Assembly: GCA_025463335.1 (NCBI GenBank)
Contig: JAOBWJ010000379.1
Span: 1 to 43,230, forward strand
Direction: 5' to 3'
Source: Acidimicrobiales bacterium
GTDB taxonomy: Bacteria; Actinomycetota; Acidimicrobiia; Acidimicrobiales; CADCSY01
Length of the DNA stretch: 43,230 nucleotides
Shown here piece by piece: positions 23,797 through 32,321 of this stretch. The notes below the pieces were generated by a model. The model did no database searches. It saw nothing but the letters and a program-made list of their open reading frames with translations, and was not told where the DNA came from. The translations under genes were made by a program, and so were the position numbers. Position 1 is the first letter of the stretch, and each line of letters begins with the position of its first letter.

Positions 23797-24300
23797 CTAC
23801 GCCTCGGCCGCCTGCTTGAGCTTGGCCAGGGTGGCGGCCATGCCGTCACGGGCCATGGCGGCCATGCCGTCGATGTTGGCGGTCACATCCATGTCGGGGT
23901 CGTCGCCCCGCACGAAGTCGACGTAGTCGGGCAGGACCTGCCAGGACTCGACGACCTCGGTGCCGTCAGCGGTCGGCACGAACGAATAGCCCCAGCGCAC
24001 GAGCTCGACGTCACCGGCGGCGCCGCAGTTGACGAACACGAACTCGACGCCTGGCTCGGCGACCTCGACGCGACACCGGGTGTCCCAGGTGAACTCGCCG
24101 ATGGCGTTGTGGCCCGTGAACCAGGCACCGGGCGTGGCGCCGGCAACAGCGTCGTCCCACACGCCCGAGGCGCAGACCGGGCTGAGCTCGCCGATGCGAC
24201 TGACGTCGGCCACCACGGCGTACACGGCCTCGGGCGGGCGGGCCACGGTGATGCGATCGGTGTGCTGATAGGCGGTGAGGTCCATGGCCGGCAGCTTCAC
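23797..24300 (-). CDS. SRPBCC family protein (polyketide cyclase/dehydrase-like)
   Basis: A 167-residue ligand-binding protein of the SRPBCC fold: RITVARPPEAVYAVVADVSRIGELSPVC at the start, then W...FTGHNAIGEFTWDTRCRVEVAEPG and a C-terminal helix MAAMARDGMAATLAKLKQ. Mycobacterial homologues of this type are usually of unknown function. The start is chosen at GTG 24300, which overlaps the upstream gene as GTGA, the habit of this genome; the ATG at 24285 (five codons in) is an alternative and neither has a clear ribosome site. It is the last gene of a three-gene operon with an acetoacetate-decarboxylase-like protein and an LLM oxidoreductase. Confidence 0.82.
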   Translation of the reverse strand: MKLPAMDLTAYQHTDRITVARPPEAVYAVVADVSRIGELSPVCASGVWDDAVAGATPGAWFTGHNAIGEFTWDTRCRVEVAEPGVEFVFVNCGAAGDVELVRWGYSFVPTADGTEVVESWQVLPDYVDFVRGDDPDMDVTANIDGMAAMARDGMAATLAKLKQAAEA

Positions 24301-25031
24301 ACGACCACGGTCTCGGTGCCCTCGAAGGCGAGCACGTCGGGACGGCAGCAGTACCGCACGGGCGGCAAGGTGGCCCGGCCCACGGCGATCGAGGCCGACA
24401 CCGGGTACCAGGGGTCGAGCAGGTCGTTGCCCCAGCCGGCGGCGTCGAACGCGCCGATCGCGGGTCGCAGCCGCTCGACGCGGTCGGCGTCGACCTCGAG
24501 GTCGAGCTGCACCAGTCGCAGCCCGTTGGGGGTGTGGGCCAGGTTGAGGGTCGACGAGTACCCGACGTCGTGCGGGCCGAGCGGGTCGGGATCGGCGCCG
24601 GCCAGGCGCAGGACAGGGTGGCCGTCGAGGTCGACCTCGGCTGTCGTCTCGTCGTAGTAGCGCCGCAGCCGGACCTCGCCCAGGGTCGGCGCGAAGCCCC
24701 ATCCGGCGGCCAGTCCGGAACCGGCCGCCTCGTTGTCGACGACGGCGCCGATGACGAAGCCTCGCGGCCGCAACCCGCTGCGGCACTGGACCCGCACCTG
24801 GGCCAGCTCGAACGGTCCCCACGGCGATCCGGCGCACCGCCACACCTGGACCACAAGGGTCGGCGGGTTGGTGGGGTGCAGTGCGGGCGGCAGCACCGAC
24901 TGTCGCCCGGCCGTGCGCAGCTCGAACAGGGCCTGGACGATCTCGAAGCCGTCGAGGGTCACCGGCTCGATGTCCCACGTCGGCACGGTGCCGGCGGGCA
25001 GGTCGTCGATGGTGGCGGTGCCGGTGAGCAT
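24297..25031 (-). CDS. Acetoacetate decarboxylase-like fold protein lacking the Schiff-base lysine
   Basis: A 244-residue protein with the acetoacetate decarboxylase superfamily pattern: VLPPALHPTNPPTLVVQVW, ELAQVRVQCRSGLRPRGFV, VVDNEAAGSGLAAGWGFAPTLGEV and a late VGRATLPPVRY. In true decarboxylases the segment after GREIWG contains a Pro-Lys whose lysine forms the Schiff base. Here the corresponding GWGFAPTLG has no lysine, so the decarboxylase reaction is unlikely and a related activity or binding role is more plausible. This reading is from motif comparison only. It starts with a one-base overlap (TGATG) after the LLM gene. Confidence 0.7.
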   Translation of the reverse strand: MLTGTATIDDLPAGTVPTWDIEPVTLDGFEIVQALFELRTAGRQSVLPPALHPTNPPTLVVQVWRCAGSPWGPFELAQVRVQCRSGLRPRGFVIGAVVDNEAAGSGLAAGWGFAPTLGEVRLRRYYDETTAEVDLDGHPVLRLAGADPDPLGPHDVGYSSTLNLAHTPNGLRLVQLDLEVDADRVERLRPAIGAFDAAGWGNDLLDPWYPVSASIAVGRATLPPVRYCCRPDVLAFEGTETVVV

Positions 25032-26116
25032 CAGGCGCCCTTCTGGAAGCGAGGCATGACCTCGGCGGCGAACAGGCGCATGCTGTCCAGGACCTGGTCC
25101 TGGGGCAGGACCTCCAAGGCGTTGACGAGGAAGTTCACACCGTCGACCCCCACCGACTCCCAGCGCTCGATGGCCTTGTAGACGAGGTCGGGATCACCGA
25201 CCACGATCCCCTCCGGGATGCCGTACTTCTCGCCCGGGCTCCCGGACCCGGACCGAGCGCCGGGGGAGAGGTTGCCGAGCGACTGGTACGCCCGGGTCGG
25301 GTACGCCTCGCGGGTCCACAGCAGGTGCGAGTTGGCCAGGCCGAACAAGCCGACCATGCCCATGCCCCGCTTGGCGGCGACGGCCGGATCCTCGTGGCAG
25401 TAGAGGAAGTTCAACGTCGTCACCTGGTCGTTGACCACCGAGCTGACCGGGTCACACTGCTGGATGCGGCGGTGGTACTCCTTGGTCCGACGCTCCTGCT
25501 CGTCGTAGCCGGCGGCGGCCACGCCGAGGCAGCCGAGGCCCCGGTCGGCGGCGTCGAGCTCGGTCCCTGGGCTGGTGACGGTGACCCACAGGGGAGGGTG
25601 GGGGTCCTGCAGCGGCTTGGGCAGGACGTTGCGTTCGGGCATGGAGAAGGCGTGGCCCTGGTGAGACACCGGGCCCGGCCCCCACAGCTTGGGCAGAACC
25701 CGGACGTACTCGTCCCACGTCTTCTTGGTCTCGTCGGGGTCGGCCTCGAAGCCGCCGAGCTCGGTCCACGTCGAGGAGCGGGCGGTGCCGAGCTCGAGCC
25801 GGCCGCCCGAGATGATGTCGAGCACGGCAGCCCGCTCGGCGACCCGGATGGGGTGGTTCATCTCCGGCACGCAGACCACGGCGCCGTGGCCCACCCGGAT
25901 GCGGCTGGTCTGCCCGGCGATGGCGGCCAGCACCACCTCGGGCGCCGAGCAGTGGGAGTACTCCTCGAGGAAGTGGTGCTCGACCGCCCACACCGTGTCG
26001 AAGCCCAGCTCGTCGGCCAGGCGGGCCTGCTCGAGGGCGTTGTCGTACACCTGGCGCTCGATCCCGCCGGTGAACGGCCGGGGCGTGCTCATCTCGAAGA
26101 AGATCCCGAACTTCAC
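25031..26116 (-). CDS. LLM-class flavin-dependent oxidoreductase (bacterial luciferase-like)
   Basis: A 361-residue TIM-barrel flavin oxidoreductase. KFGIFFEMS, NALEQARLADELGFDTVWAVEHHFLEEYS and the RIRVGHGAVVCVPEMNHPIRVAERAAVLDIISGGRLELGTAR stretch are classic for the luciferase-like group with two conserved adjacent histidines (EHHF). The long upstream frame is ignored because the GTG at 26116 follows GGGGGAGC and begins the conserved N-terminus. It heads an operon with the decarboxylase-like and SRPBCC genes. It uses reduced flavin, F420 or FMN; which one cannot be told. Divergent from the ABC transporter operon. Confidence 0.88.
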   Translation of the reverse strand: MKFGIFFEMSTPRPFTGGIERQVYDNALEQARLADELGFDTVWAVEHHFLEEYSHCSAPEVVLAAIAGQTSRIRVGHGAVVCVPEMNHPIRVAERAAVLDIISGGRLELGTARSSTWTELGGFEADPDETKKTWDEYVRVLPKLWGPGPVSHQGHAFSMPERNVLPKPLQDPHPPLWVTVTSPGTELDAADRGLGCLGVAAAGYDEQERRTKEYHRRIQQCDPVSSVVNDQVTTLNFLYCHEDPAVAAKRGMGMVGLFGLANSHLLWTREAYPTRAYQSLGNLSPGARSGSGSPGEKYGIPEGIVVGDPDLVYKAIERWESVGVDGVNFLVNALEVLPQDQVLDSMRLFAAEVMPRFQKGA

Positions 26117-26230
26117 GGCGTGCTCCCCCTGTGCATGACCCTTGTTAGCGCGCCACCGCCATGCGCGCTCGCGCAGGAAGGAAATGTGACGCCTGTCGCA
26201 GGAGCGGGTTGGCCCGCCGACGAAGTCCAT

Positions 26231-26246
26231 CGAGAACCGGTTCTCG
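26231..26246. promoter_or_regulatory. 16-bp perfect palindrome upstream of the Liv operon
   Basis: CGAGAACCGGTTCTCG is perfectly self-complementary and ends 15 bases before the livG start, in a 145-bp divergent gap. Its GAAC..GTTC core recalls TetR-family operators of actinobacterial lipid and steroid genes. No TetR gene is in the window. Confidence 0.65.
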
Positions 26247-26261
26247 TCGGGGGGTGGGATC

Positions 26262-26993
26262 GTGTCGGTGTTGCACGTAGCGGATGTCTCCGTGTTGTTC
26301 GGGGGCGTGCTGGCGCTCGACGACGTCGAGCTGGCCGTGGACGCCGGTCAGGTCACTGGCCTGATCGGTCCCAACGGCGCCGGCAAGACCACCTTGTTCA
26401 ACGTCGTCTGCGGCCTCCAGCCTCCGACCCGCGGCCAGGTGGCGCTCGACGGTGACGACATCACCGCCCTGCGCCCCTTCGACCGGGCCCGGCGTGGCGT
26501 CGGCCGCACGTTCCAGCGGCTGGAGATCTTCGGCTCCATGACGGCGTACGAGAACGTGCGGCTCGGCGCCGAGATCCGTCAGCAGTGGGACCGGTCGTGG
26601 CCGGATCCCGACGAGAAGGCCGCCGAAGTGATGGCGCGCGTCGGTCTCTGGCATGTCGCCGACGAGCGGGCCGACGCGTTGCCCACCGGGCATGCCCGGC
26701 TGGTCGAGCTGGGTCGGGCGTTGGCGGCCGGGCCACGGGTGCTGCTCCTCGACGAGCCGTCGTCGGGTCTGAGTGAGGACGAGAGCGACCAGCTCGGCCT
26801 GCTGCTCCGCGACCTGGCCGGCGACGGGTTGGCCATCCTGCTCGTCGAGCACGACGTCGACCTGGTGATGGGCGTGTGCGATCGCATCCACGTGCTCGAC
26901 TTCGGCCACATCCTCGCCGTGGGCACGCCGGGCGAGGTCCGACGCAGCGAAGCGGTGCAACAGGCCTCCCTGGGCACCACGGCCGCGGTGTGA
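26262..26993 (+). CDS. livG: Branched-chain amino acid-type ABC transporter ATP-binding protein LivG
   Basis: A 243-residue ATPase for a Liv/HAAT importer. Walker A GPNGAGKTT at 36-44, Q-loop with FQRL, Walker B VLLLDEPSSGL at 160-170 and the switch His in LLVEHDVDLVM are intact. The signature is LPTGHARL (140-147) in place of the usual LSYGQQR, a notable departure, though the following VELGRALA fits. The GTG start follows a G-rich GGGGGGTGGG leader. It is the first gene of an operon with binding protein, fused permease and LivF. Substrates of such transporters range from amino acids to aromatic acids and amides; not determinable here. Confidence 0.88.
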   Translation: MSVLHVADVSVLFGGVLALDDVELAVDAGQVTGLIGPNGAGKTTLFNVVCGLQPPTRGQVALDGDDITALRPFDRARRGVGRTFQRLEIFGSMTAYENVRLGAEIRQQWDRSWPDPDEKAAEVMARVGLWHVADERADALPTGHARLVELGRALAAGPRVLLLDEPSSGLSEDESDQLGLLLRDLAGDGLAILLVEHDVDLVMGVCDRIHVLDFGHILAVGTPGEVRRSEAVQQASLGTTAAV

Positions 26994-28417
26994 TGCGCCG
27001 GTACCTTCGCCTCCTCGCCATTCTGGTGCTGCCCGTGCTGGTCGGCGCCGCCTGCGGGTCGCGCCTGCCGGACAAGACGCTCGAGACGATCGACGCCGAG
27101 CTGACTGGCGCTGGCACCCGGCAGGCTGGCTCCGACCAGGCCTTCGCCCCCCGCTCGGGCGAGACCACCGAGGTCGCGCCCGGTGAGGCTCCCGCCGAGC
27201 TGACCACAACTTCCACGACGACCGCTGCCACCGGCGCCGCCTCCGCCCCCGCTGGCGCCGTCGCCACCAACTGTCGCCCGGGAGCCGCCACCAGCCCGGG
27301 TGTCACGCCGGGTGAGATCAAGGTCGCGTCGATCGTCACCGACTCTGGTCCGCTGCCCGGTGCGACCGAGGGTTCCTACCGAGGGGCCGCCGCCTACTTC
27401 GCCATGGTCAACTCGCAGGGCGGCGTGTGCGGTCGCAAGCTCACGCTGGTCAAGGGCGACGACGGCCTCGACCCGGCCCGTGCCCGCGGCGAGTTCCTCC
27501 GCCTCGAACCCAAGGTGCTCGGCTTCGTGGGCTCCTACTCGGTGGCCGACTCCGGCTACGTCGACCTGATCGAGAAGTCGAAGGTGCCCTACGTCGGGCT
27601 CCCCATCGACCCGTCGGGCCGCAGGCTGGCGAACGTCTTCCCGAAGACCCGGGAGGACATCATCAACACCGGCCCATTCGCCTGGTGGAAGCAGCAGCAC
27701 CCGAAGGTCACCAAGGCCGCCATCCTCTTCGCCGATGTCGGCGGCGTGGCGGCCAACATCGATGGCACGGCCAAGGCCATGCAGAAGGCAGGCTTCCAGC
27801 TCGTCGAGCCGCCGATCGCCGTGGGTGTGGCCGACCCCGATTACACCGGCCAGGTCCGCAACCTGCAGGACAAGGGCGTCGAGTTCGTCTACCTGTTCGC
27901 CTTCGAGGTGAACATGCACGTGCGCTTCAACCGCAACATGCGCCAACAGCGTTACGAACCCGAGATCAAGGGCTCGAACGTCGCCTTCAACGACCGCTTC
28001 TCGAAGCTGTTGAAGACGGATGGCGACGGGTGGGAGAACAACCTCGCCTACCTGCCGTTCCTCGACCCCGGCGAGGCGAAGCGGTCGAAGCCGGTCGCCG
28101 ACTTCCTGGCCTGGAACCAGCGGGTGTTCCCCGGCTCGCAGCTCGACCTGTTCAACGTCGCCGGCTGGGGCCGGGCGGCGATGTTCGTGGAGGCGCTGCG
28201 CAAGGCCGGCGGGGAGGTGAACCGGACCTCGCTGCTCCAAAGCCTCGGGCAGGTGCCGGTCTACGACGACGGCGGCATCGGCGTGAAGATCGCCCAGCCT
28301 TCGGGTGCCATCGACCGGTGCTTCGTGATGGCCCGCCACGAGGGCGGCAGTTGGAAGCGGAAACACCCGGCCAACGGCTACGAGTGCGGCCTCGGTGAGA
28401 CGTTGAAGTTCAAGTAG
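26993..28417 (+). CDS. Liv-type substrate-binding lipoprotein
   Basis: A 474-residue extracytoplasmic receptor. A lipoprotein signal ends in VGAAC with Cys21, followed by a Thr/Ala/Ser-rich flexible linker of about 70 residues, then a periplasmic-binding type I fold: GVTPGEIKVASIVTDSGPLPGATEGSYRGAAAYFAMVNSQGGVCGRKL and later VKVTKAAILFAD-like, DPDYTGQVRNLQDKG and LFNVAGWGRAAMFVEAL. The start is the ATG that shares a base with the livG stop (TGATG). The ligand is unknown; the fold is that of LivK/AmiC receptors. Confidence 0.9.
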   Translation: MRRYLRLLAILVLPVLVGAACGSRLPDKTLETIDAELTGAGTRQAGSDQAFAPRSGETTEVAPGEAPAELTTTSTTTAATGAASAPAGAVATNCRPGAATSPGVTPGEIKVASIVTDSGPLPGATEGSYRGAAAYFAMVNSQGGVCGRKLTLVKGDDGLDPARARGEFLRLEPKVLGFVGSYSVADSGYVDLIEKSKVPYVGLPIDPSGRRLANVFPKTREDIINTGPFAWWKQQHPKVTKAAILFADVGGVAANIDGTAKAMQKAGFQLVEPPIAVGVADPDYTGQVRNLQDKGVEFVYLFAFEVNMHVRFNRNMRQQRYEPEIKGSNVAFNDRFSKLLKTDGDGWENNLAYLPFLDPGEAKRSKPVADFLAWNQRVFPGSQLDLFNVAGWGRAAMFVEALRKAGGEVNRTSLLQSLGQVPVYDDGGIGVKIAQPSGAIDRCFVMARHEGGSWKRKHPANGYECGLGETLKFK

Positions 28418-30382
28418 ATGGACGTCGAGAAGCTCTTCGTCTTCCTCACCATCGGCGTCAGCGTCAGCGCGATCTACGCGGTGTCGGCCACAGGCCTGGT
28501 CGTCACCTACATCACGTCCGGCGTGTTCAACTTCGCCCACGGCGCCATCGGCATGTTCCTGGCGTTCGTCTACTGGGAGCTGAGCGTCAACCAGGGATGG
28601 CCGGTCCCCTTGGCGCTGGCCGTCACCCTCCTGGTGATCGCCCCGGCCATCGGTGTGGCCCTCGACGTCCTGGTCATGCGCCGGCTGGTCCAGGGAGCGT
28701 CGTTGGCAACCAAGCTGGTGGTCACGCTCGCCCTCCTGGTCGTGTTCCAGGGGGCGGTCCTCGGCATCTGGGGCGTCGAGCTGCGGACGCTGCCCGCGTT
28801 CCTGGAGGGCCGGCAGTACTCCCTCGCCGGGCTCCAGATCACGTACCACCAGACGATCACGGTGCTCGCCGCCCTCGTCGTGGCGTTCGGCCTCCGATTC
28901 CTCTTCAAGCGCACCCGACTCGGCGTGGCCATGCGGGCCGTCGTCGACAACCCCGAGCTGTGCGCCGTGAAGGGCCTGAGCCCGAACGTGGTGACGGCGG
29001 CGTCCTGGGCCATGGGGTCGTCGCTGGCCGGTCTGGCCGCCATCCTCATCGCCCCCGGCCTGAACCTCGAGGTCAACACGCTGAGCCTGCTCGTCGTATC
29101 GGCGTACGCGGCGGCGGTGGTCGGCCGGCTCCAGAGCCTGCCGGCCACGTTCGTCGGTGCGCTCATCCTCGGTGTGAGCGGCGAGCTGGTCGGGGCCTAC
29201 GTGCCCGCCGGCAACGAGTGGCTGGCCAACCTCCGTCCGGCCCTCCCGTTCGTCCTGCTTTTCGTGGCCCTCTTGGTGCGCAGCGAGACGCGCCTGCCGG
29301 AGAAGTTGAAGACCCACGCCGAGCCGGCGCCACCGCCCCTTCGCACCGGCATCGTCCTCGGGGGCCTCGCCGTGGGCGTGGCCCTCACCGTGTCCGGCGG
29401 CCTGTCGCCGTTCCAACTGCTGATCGGCTCCAAGGGGCTGATCTTCGCCTGCATCGTGCTCAGCCTGGTGCTGCTCACCGGCCTGTCGGGTCAGGTGTCG
29501 CTCATGCAGATGTCGTTCGTCGGCATCGGTGCCGTGCTGGTCGGCAAGCTGCCCGAAGCGTTCCCCTATCCGGTGGCGCTCGCGGTCGCCGGCCTGGTGA
29601 CCGGGCTGGTCGGCGTGCTCGTGGCCCTCCCGGCCGTCAGGTTGCGAGGCATCTACATCGCCCTGTCGACCTTGGCGTTCGCCATCCTCATGGACAAGAT
29701 CGTGTTCGGGAACCGCGACGTGCTGGGCGGTGGCACCACCCTCGCCGTCGAGCGCCCGAACGTCTTCGGCCTCGACTTCTCGAGTGAGCGGGCGCTGTTC
29801 GTCGTGCTCGCGGTGGTGGCCGTGGTGTTCGCCAACCTCTTCCTCATCGTGCGGCGCAGTCGCTTCGGACGGCTGCTCACCGCGGTCCGGGACGCCCCGA
29901 ACGCCTGCCAGACGCTGGGCATGGACGTGACCAGGGCCAAGCTCAAGGTGTTCTTCCTGTCGGCGACCATGGCCGGGGTCGCCGGTGCCTTCTTCGGCGG
30001 CCTGCAGTCCCGCGTCGGCCAGCTCGACTTCCTCTACTTCCGATCGCTGACCGTGCTGCTGGTGGCGACCATCTTCGGCATCACCAGCGTGTCGGGCGCC
30101 TTCCTCGGGGCGGCGTTCTTCGTGGTGCTGCCGGAGCTGACGCGCAACGCCGACTCGGCCGGCGGCCAGGCGCTGCAACCGCTGATCATCGGCCTGCTGG
30201 CCATCCTCACCGCCCGGCGCCCCGAAGGCCTGGCCGGTCGGCTGCGGGCCGCCCTACGCCCGGCCCTGCGTCGGGTCATCGGGTTCCGGCCCGTGGCCAG
30301 CCGGCCGGAGCTGCCCATCGAGCTGTCGACCACGCCGGAGATCGACATCCGGGAGGTGGGGACCGTTGGCGCTGCTCGATGA
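28418..30382 (+). CDS. Fused LivH-LivM ABC transporter permease
   Basis: A 654-residue inner-membrane permease in which LivH (about 1-290) and LivM (about 310-620) are one polypeptide. The LivH half shows AIYAVSATGLVVTYITSGVFNFAHGAIGM and the cytoplasmic EAA-like loop TRLGVAMRAVVDNPELCAVKGL. The LivM half shows ALSLVLLTGLSGQVSLMQMSFVGIGA and SRFGRLLTAVRDAPNACQTLGM. Both halves have about eight to ten membrane segments. The start ATG directly follows the receptor stop (TAG-ATG). Such fusions exist in other actinobacteria; the fusion fixes a 1:1 ratio of the two subunits. The 3' end overlaps livF by 17 bases. Confidence 0.9.
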   Translation: MDVEKLFVFLTIGVSVSAIYAVSATGLVVTYITSGVFNFAHGAIGMFLAFVYWELSVNQGWPVPLALAVTLLVIAPAIGVALDVLVMRRLVQGASLATKLVVTLALLVVFQGAVLGIWGVELRTLPAFLEGRQYSLAGLQITYHQTITVLAALVVAFGLRFLFKRTRLGVAMRAVVDNPELCAVKGLSPNVVTAASWAMGSSLAGLAAILIAPGLNLEVNTLSLLVVSAYAAAVVGRLQSLPATFVGALILGVSGELVGAYVPAGNEWLANLRPALPFVLLFVALLVRSETRLPEKLKTHAEPAPPPLRTGIVLGGLAVGVALTVSGGLSPFQLLIGSKGLIFACIVLSLVLLTGLSGQVSLMQMSFVGIGAVLVGKLPEAFPYPVALAVAGLVTGLVGVLVALPAVRLRGIYIALSTLAFAILMDKIVFGNRDVLGGGTTLAVERPNVFGLDFSSERALFVVLAVVAVVFANLFLIVRRSRFGRLLTAVRDAPNACQTLGMDVTRAKLKVFFLSATMAGVAGAFFGGLQSRVGQLDFLYFRSLTVLLVATIFGITSVSGAFLGAAFFVVLPELTRNADSAGGQALQPLIIGLLAILTARRPEGLAGRLRAALRPALRRVIGFRPVASRPELPIELSTTPEIDIREVGTVGAAR

Positions 30383-31100
30383 GACCCTGATCGAGACGCC
30401 GCTGCTCGAGCTGCGAGGCGTGCGGGCCGGTTACGGCGGCGTCGAGGCCCTCCACGGCATCGACCTGACCGTGCCGGGCGGCTCGATGGTGGCCCTGCTC
30501 GGGCCCAACGGTGCCGGCAAGACCACCACGCTGCGAGTGGTCAGCGGGCTGGTGACGCCCACCGCCGGCAGCGTGCAGCTGGAAGGCAACGAGGTGGCCG
30601 GGGCGTCGACCGTGGCCCTGGCCCGCGCCGGTGTGTGCCTGATCCCCGAGGGGCGGGGCATCTTCCCGAACCTCACCGTGCGGGAGAACCTCCTGATGGA
30701 CACCTACGCCGCCGGGCGCAGCGTGAGCCAGGTCGAGGAGGTCGCCTACGCCCGGTTCCCACGGCTGGGGGAGCGGCGCGGCCAGGTGGCCGGGACGATG
30801 TCGGGCGGTGAGCAACAGATGCTCGCCCTGTCGCGGGCCCTCTCCAGTGATCCCGCCCTCCTGCTCCTCGACGAGCTGTCGATGGGCTTGGCGCCGCTGA
30901 TCGTCGAGGAGCTCTTCGCCGTCGTCCACGATCTGACGACGACTGGCGTGACGATCCTCGTCGTCGAGCAGTTCGCGAGCGTCGTGCTGGACGTCGCCGA
31001 CCACGTGGTCGTGATGGCCCAGGGGACCGTGCGCCTCGAGGGTCGCCCCGACGACGTGCGGGACGCCCTGTCAGCCGCGTACCTCGGAGGTGAGGGTTGA
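30366..31100 (+). CDS. livF: Branched-chain amino acid-type ABC transporter ATP-binding protein LivF
   Basis: A 244-residue second ATPase of the importer. Walker A GPNGAGKTT at 46-54, signature MSGGEQ at 145-150, Walker B LLLLDE at 165-170 and MGLAPLIVEELF, the LivF hallmark, are all present. In contrast to LivG its signature is canonical, so the two ATPases are asymmetric. A TTG start preceded by GGGAGGTGGGG gives the best length; the gene begins within the last codons of the permease. The stop is overlapped by the next gene as TTGA. Confidence 0.9.
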   Translation: MALLDETLIETPLLELRGVRAGYGGVEALHGIDLTVPGGSMVALLGPNGAGKTTTLRVVSGLVTPTAGSVQLEGNEVAGASTVALARAGVCLIPEGRGIFPNLTVRENLLMDTYAAGRSVSQVEEVAYARFPRLGERRGQVAGTMSGGEQQMLALSRALSSDPALLLLDELSMGLAPLIVEELFAVVHDLTTTGVTILVVEQFASVVLDVADHVVVMAQGTVRLEGRPDDVRDALSAAYLGGEG

Positions 31101-32317
31101 AGCGCATGCTGGTGGCGTTCGCGGTGGTCGCCGTGGCGCTGGGGATGACCCCGGTGGCCGGTGCCCAGGACGCCGAGGAGGAGCTCGCCGGCTACGTCGG
31201 CATGGCCTCCGGCGCCGCCTTCTCGCTCCAACCGATCTTCCCCGGGCTCCTGCCCACGGGCGACGCCCCGTTCGAGGTGACCGGCGGCCTCACCGCCGCC
31301 AACGTGAAGTCCGGCGGCAACGCCTACGGGCAGGCAGCCGCGCTGTGGCCGGGCTCCGCCGCCGCCAACCTCGGGCCCCTCCTCGGCACCGCAGCCGGCC
31401 AGCCCATCTTCACCGAGCTGATCCCGCCCTATCCGCTGGCGGTCGACGCCAACCAGGACGAGGGCGAGCAGTCGCAGGGCGCGCCGCCCGGGCCGCTCCT
31501 GCGGGCCAAGGGCGAGGCGGGCGCGTCGGACGCCACATCCAGCGCCGGTGGCCTCGACGTCCCCGGCATCGTGCACGCCGATGCGGTGACGTCGACCAGC
31601 CGGACCGCGGTGGAGGGCCGCCTGCTGATCTCGGAGGCCGCCGTCACCCTGACCGGGGTGGTGCTCGGCGACGGCGCCGTCACCATCGACTCGCTCAAGA
31701 CCGTGGCCCGGGCCACGAGCGACGGTGACCACAGCACCTCCACCGGATCCACTGTCCTGTCGGGGCTCGAGATCGCCGGCCGGGCCGCCGAGCTCTCGGA
31801 GAAGGGCCTGACGTCGGCCGGGCTGCCGGTGGCGATCCTGGAGAAGGCGCTGGATGACGCCGGCCTGACGGTGTCGATCACCGAGGCCGGTGGCAGCGCC
31901 GACGGTGGCAGCGCCGATCGCGTTTCGTCGGGCCTGGTCGTCACTCTCGTGAACCCGGCGGCCGCCGCCAACCCGCAGTTCGAGGGCAGCAAGTTCGTCC
32001 TCCTACTCGGCCCCACTGCGGTGGGTGCCCTGGCCAGCCCGCCGTTCGACTTCGAGTTCGTCGACCAGCTCCCGCTCGCCGGTGTCGACTCCGGCGGGGG
32101 CTTCAGCACCGTCGCCAGCACCGTGACCGACACGTTCGCCGGCGGCGGTACCCCGGCCGGCACCGCGACGCCGATCGCCTTCGAGCCGGCCCGCCGGGTC
32201 CTCGACGGGGTCGGCGGTGTCTCGGCCGGCCTGCTGCTCGGCCTGCTGCTCGTGACCGTCCTCGGCGCCCGGTGGCTGAGCCGGTACGTCCGCCGGCTCG
32301 TCTCCATCGAGGAGTGA
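31097..32317 (+). CDS. Unknown secreted protein with C-terminal membrane anchor, in the Liv operon
   Basis: A 406-residue protein I do not recognise. It has a signal peptide (cleavage after about residue 23, AGA-QD), an Ala/Gly/Ser/Thr-rich extracellular region, and one C-terminal membrane segment (about 376-397, GLLLGLLLVTVLG) followed by a short basic tail RYVRRLVSIEE. A duplicated GGSAD unit lies in the middle. Its TTG start overlaps the livF stop (TTGA) and has GGAGGTGAGGG in front; an ATG three codons in is possible. The outer-facing, surface-anchored design and tight coupling to the importer suggest help in substrate capture or passage through the cell envelope. Confidence 0.75.
   Translation: MKRMLVAFAVVAVALGMTPVAGAQDAEEELAGYVGMASGAAFSLQPIFPGLLPTGDAPFEVTGGLTAANVKSGGNAYGQAAALWPGSAAANLGPLLGTAAGQPIFTELIPPYPLAVDANQDEGEQSQGAPPGPLLRAKGEAGASDATSSAGGLDVPGIVHADAVTSTSRTAVEGRLLISEAAVTLTGVVLGDGAVTIDSLKTVARATSDGDHSTSTGSTVLSGLEIAGRAAELSEKGLTSAGLPVAILEKALDDAGLTVSITEAGGSADGGSADRVSSGLVVTLVNPAAAANPQFEGSKFVLLLGPTAVGALASPPFDFEFVDQLPLAGVDSGGGFSTVASTVTDTFAGGGTPAGTATPIAFEPARRVLDGVGGVSAGLLLGLLLVTVLGARWLSRYVRRLVSIEE
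31889..31918 (+). repeat. 15-bp tandem duplication encoding GGSAD twice
   Basis: GGTGGCAGCGCCGAC is followed at once by a copy differing in the last base. It adds five residues without changing the frame of the unknown secreted protein. Confidence 0.7.
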
Positions 32318-32321
32318 CCCC

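Noticed and set aside
26579-30178. A 1199-codon open frame on the minus strand across the Liv operon
   Set aside because: It is the mirror of highly GC-biased codons of livG, the binding protein and the permease. Its product is a Glu/His/Arg/Asp-rich string with no recognisable domain.
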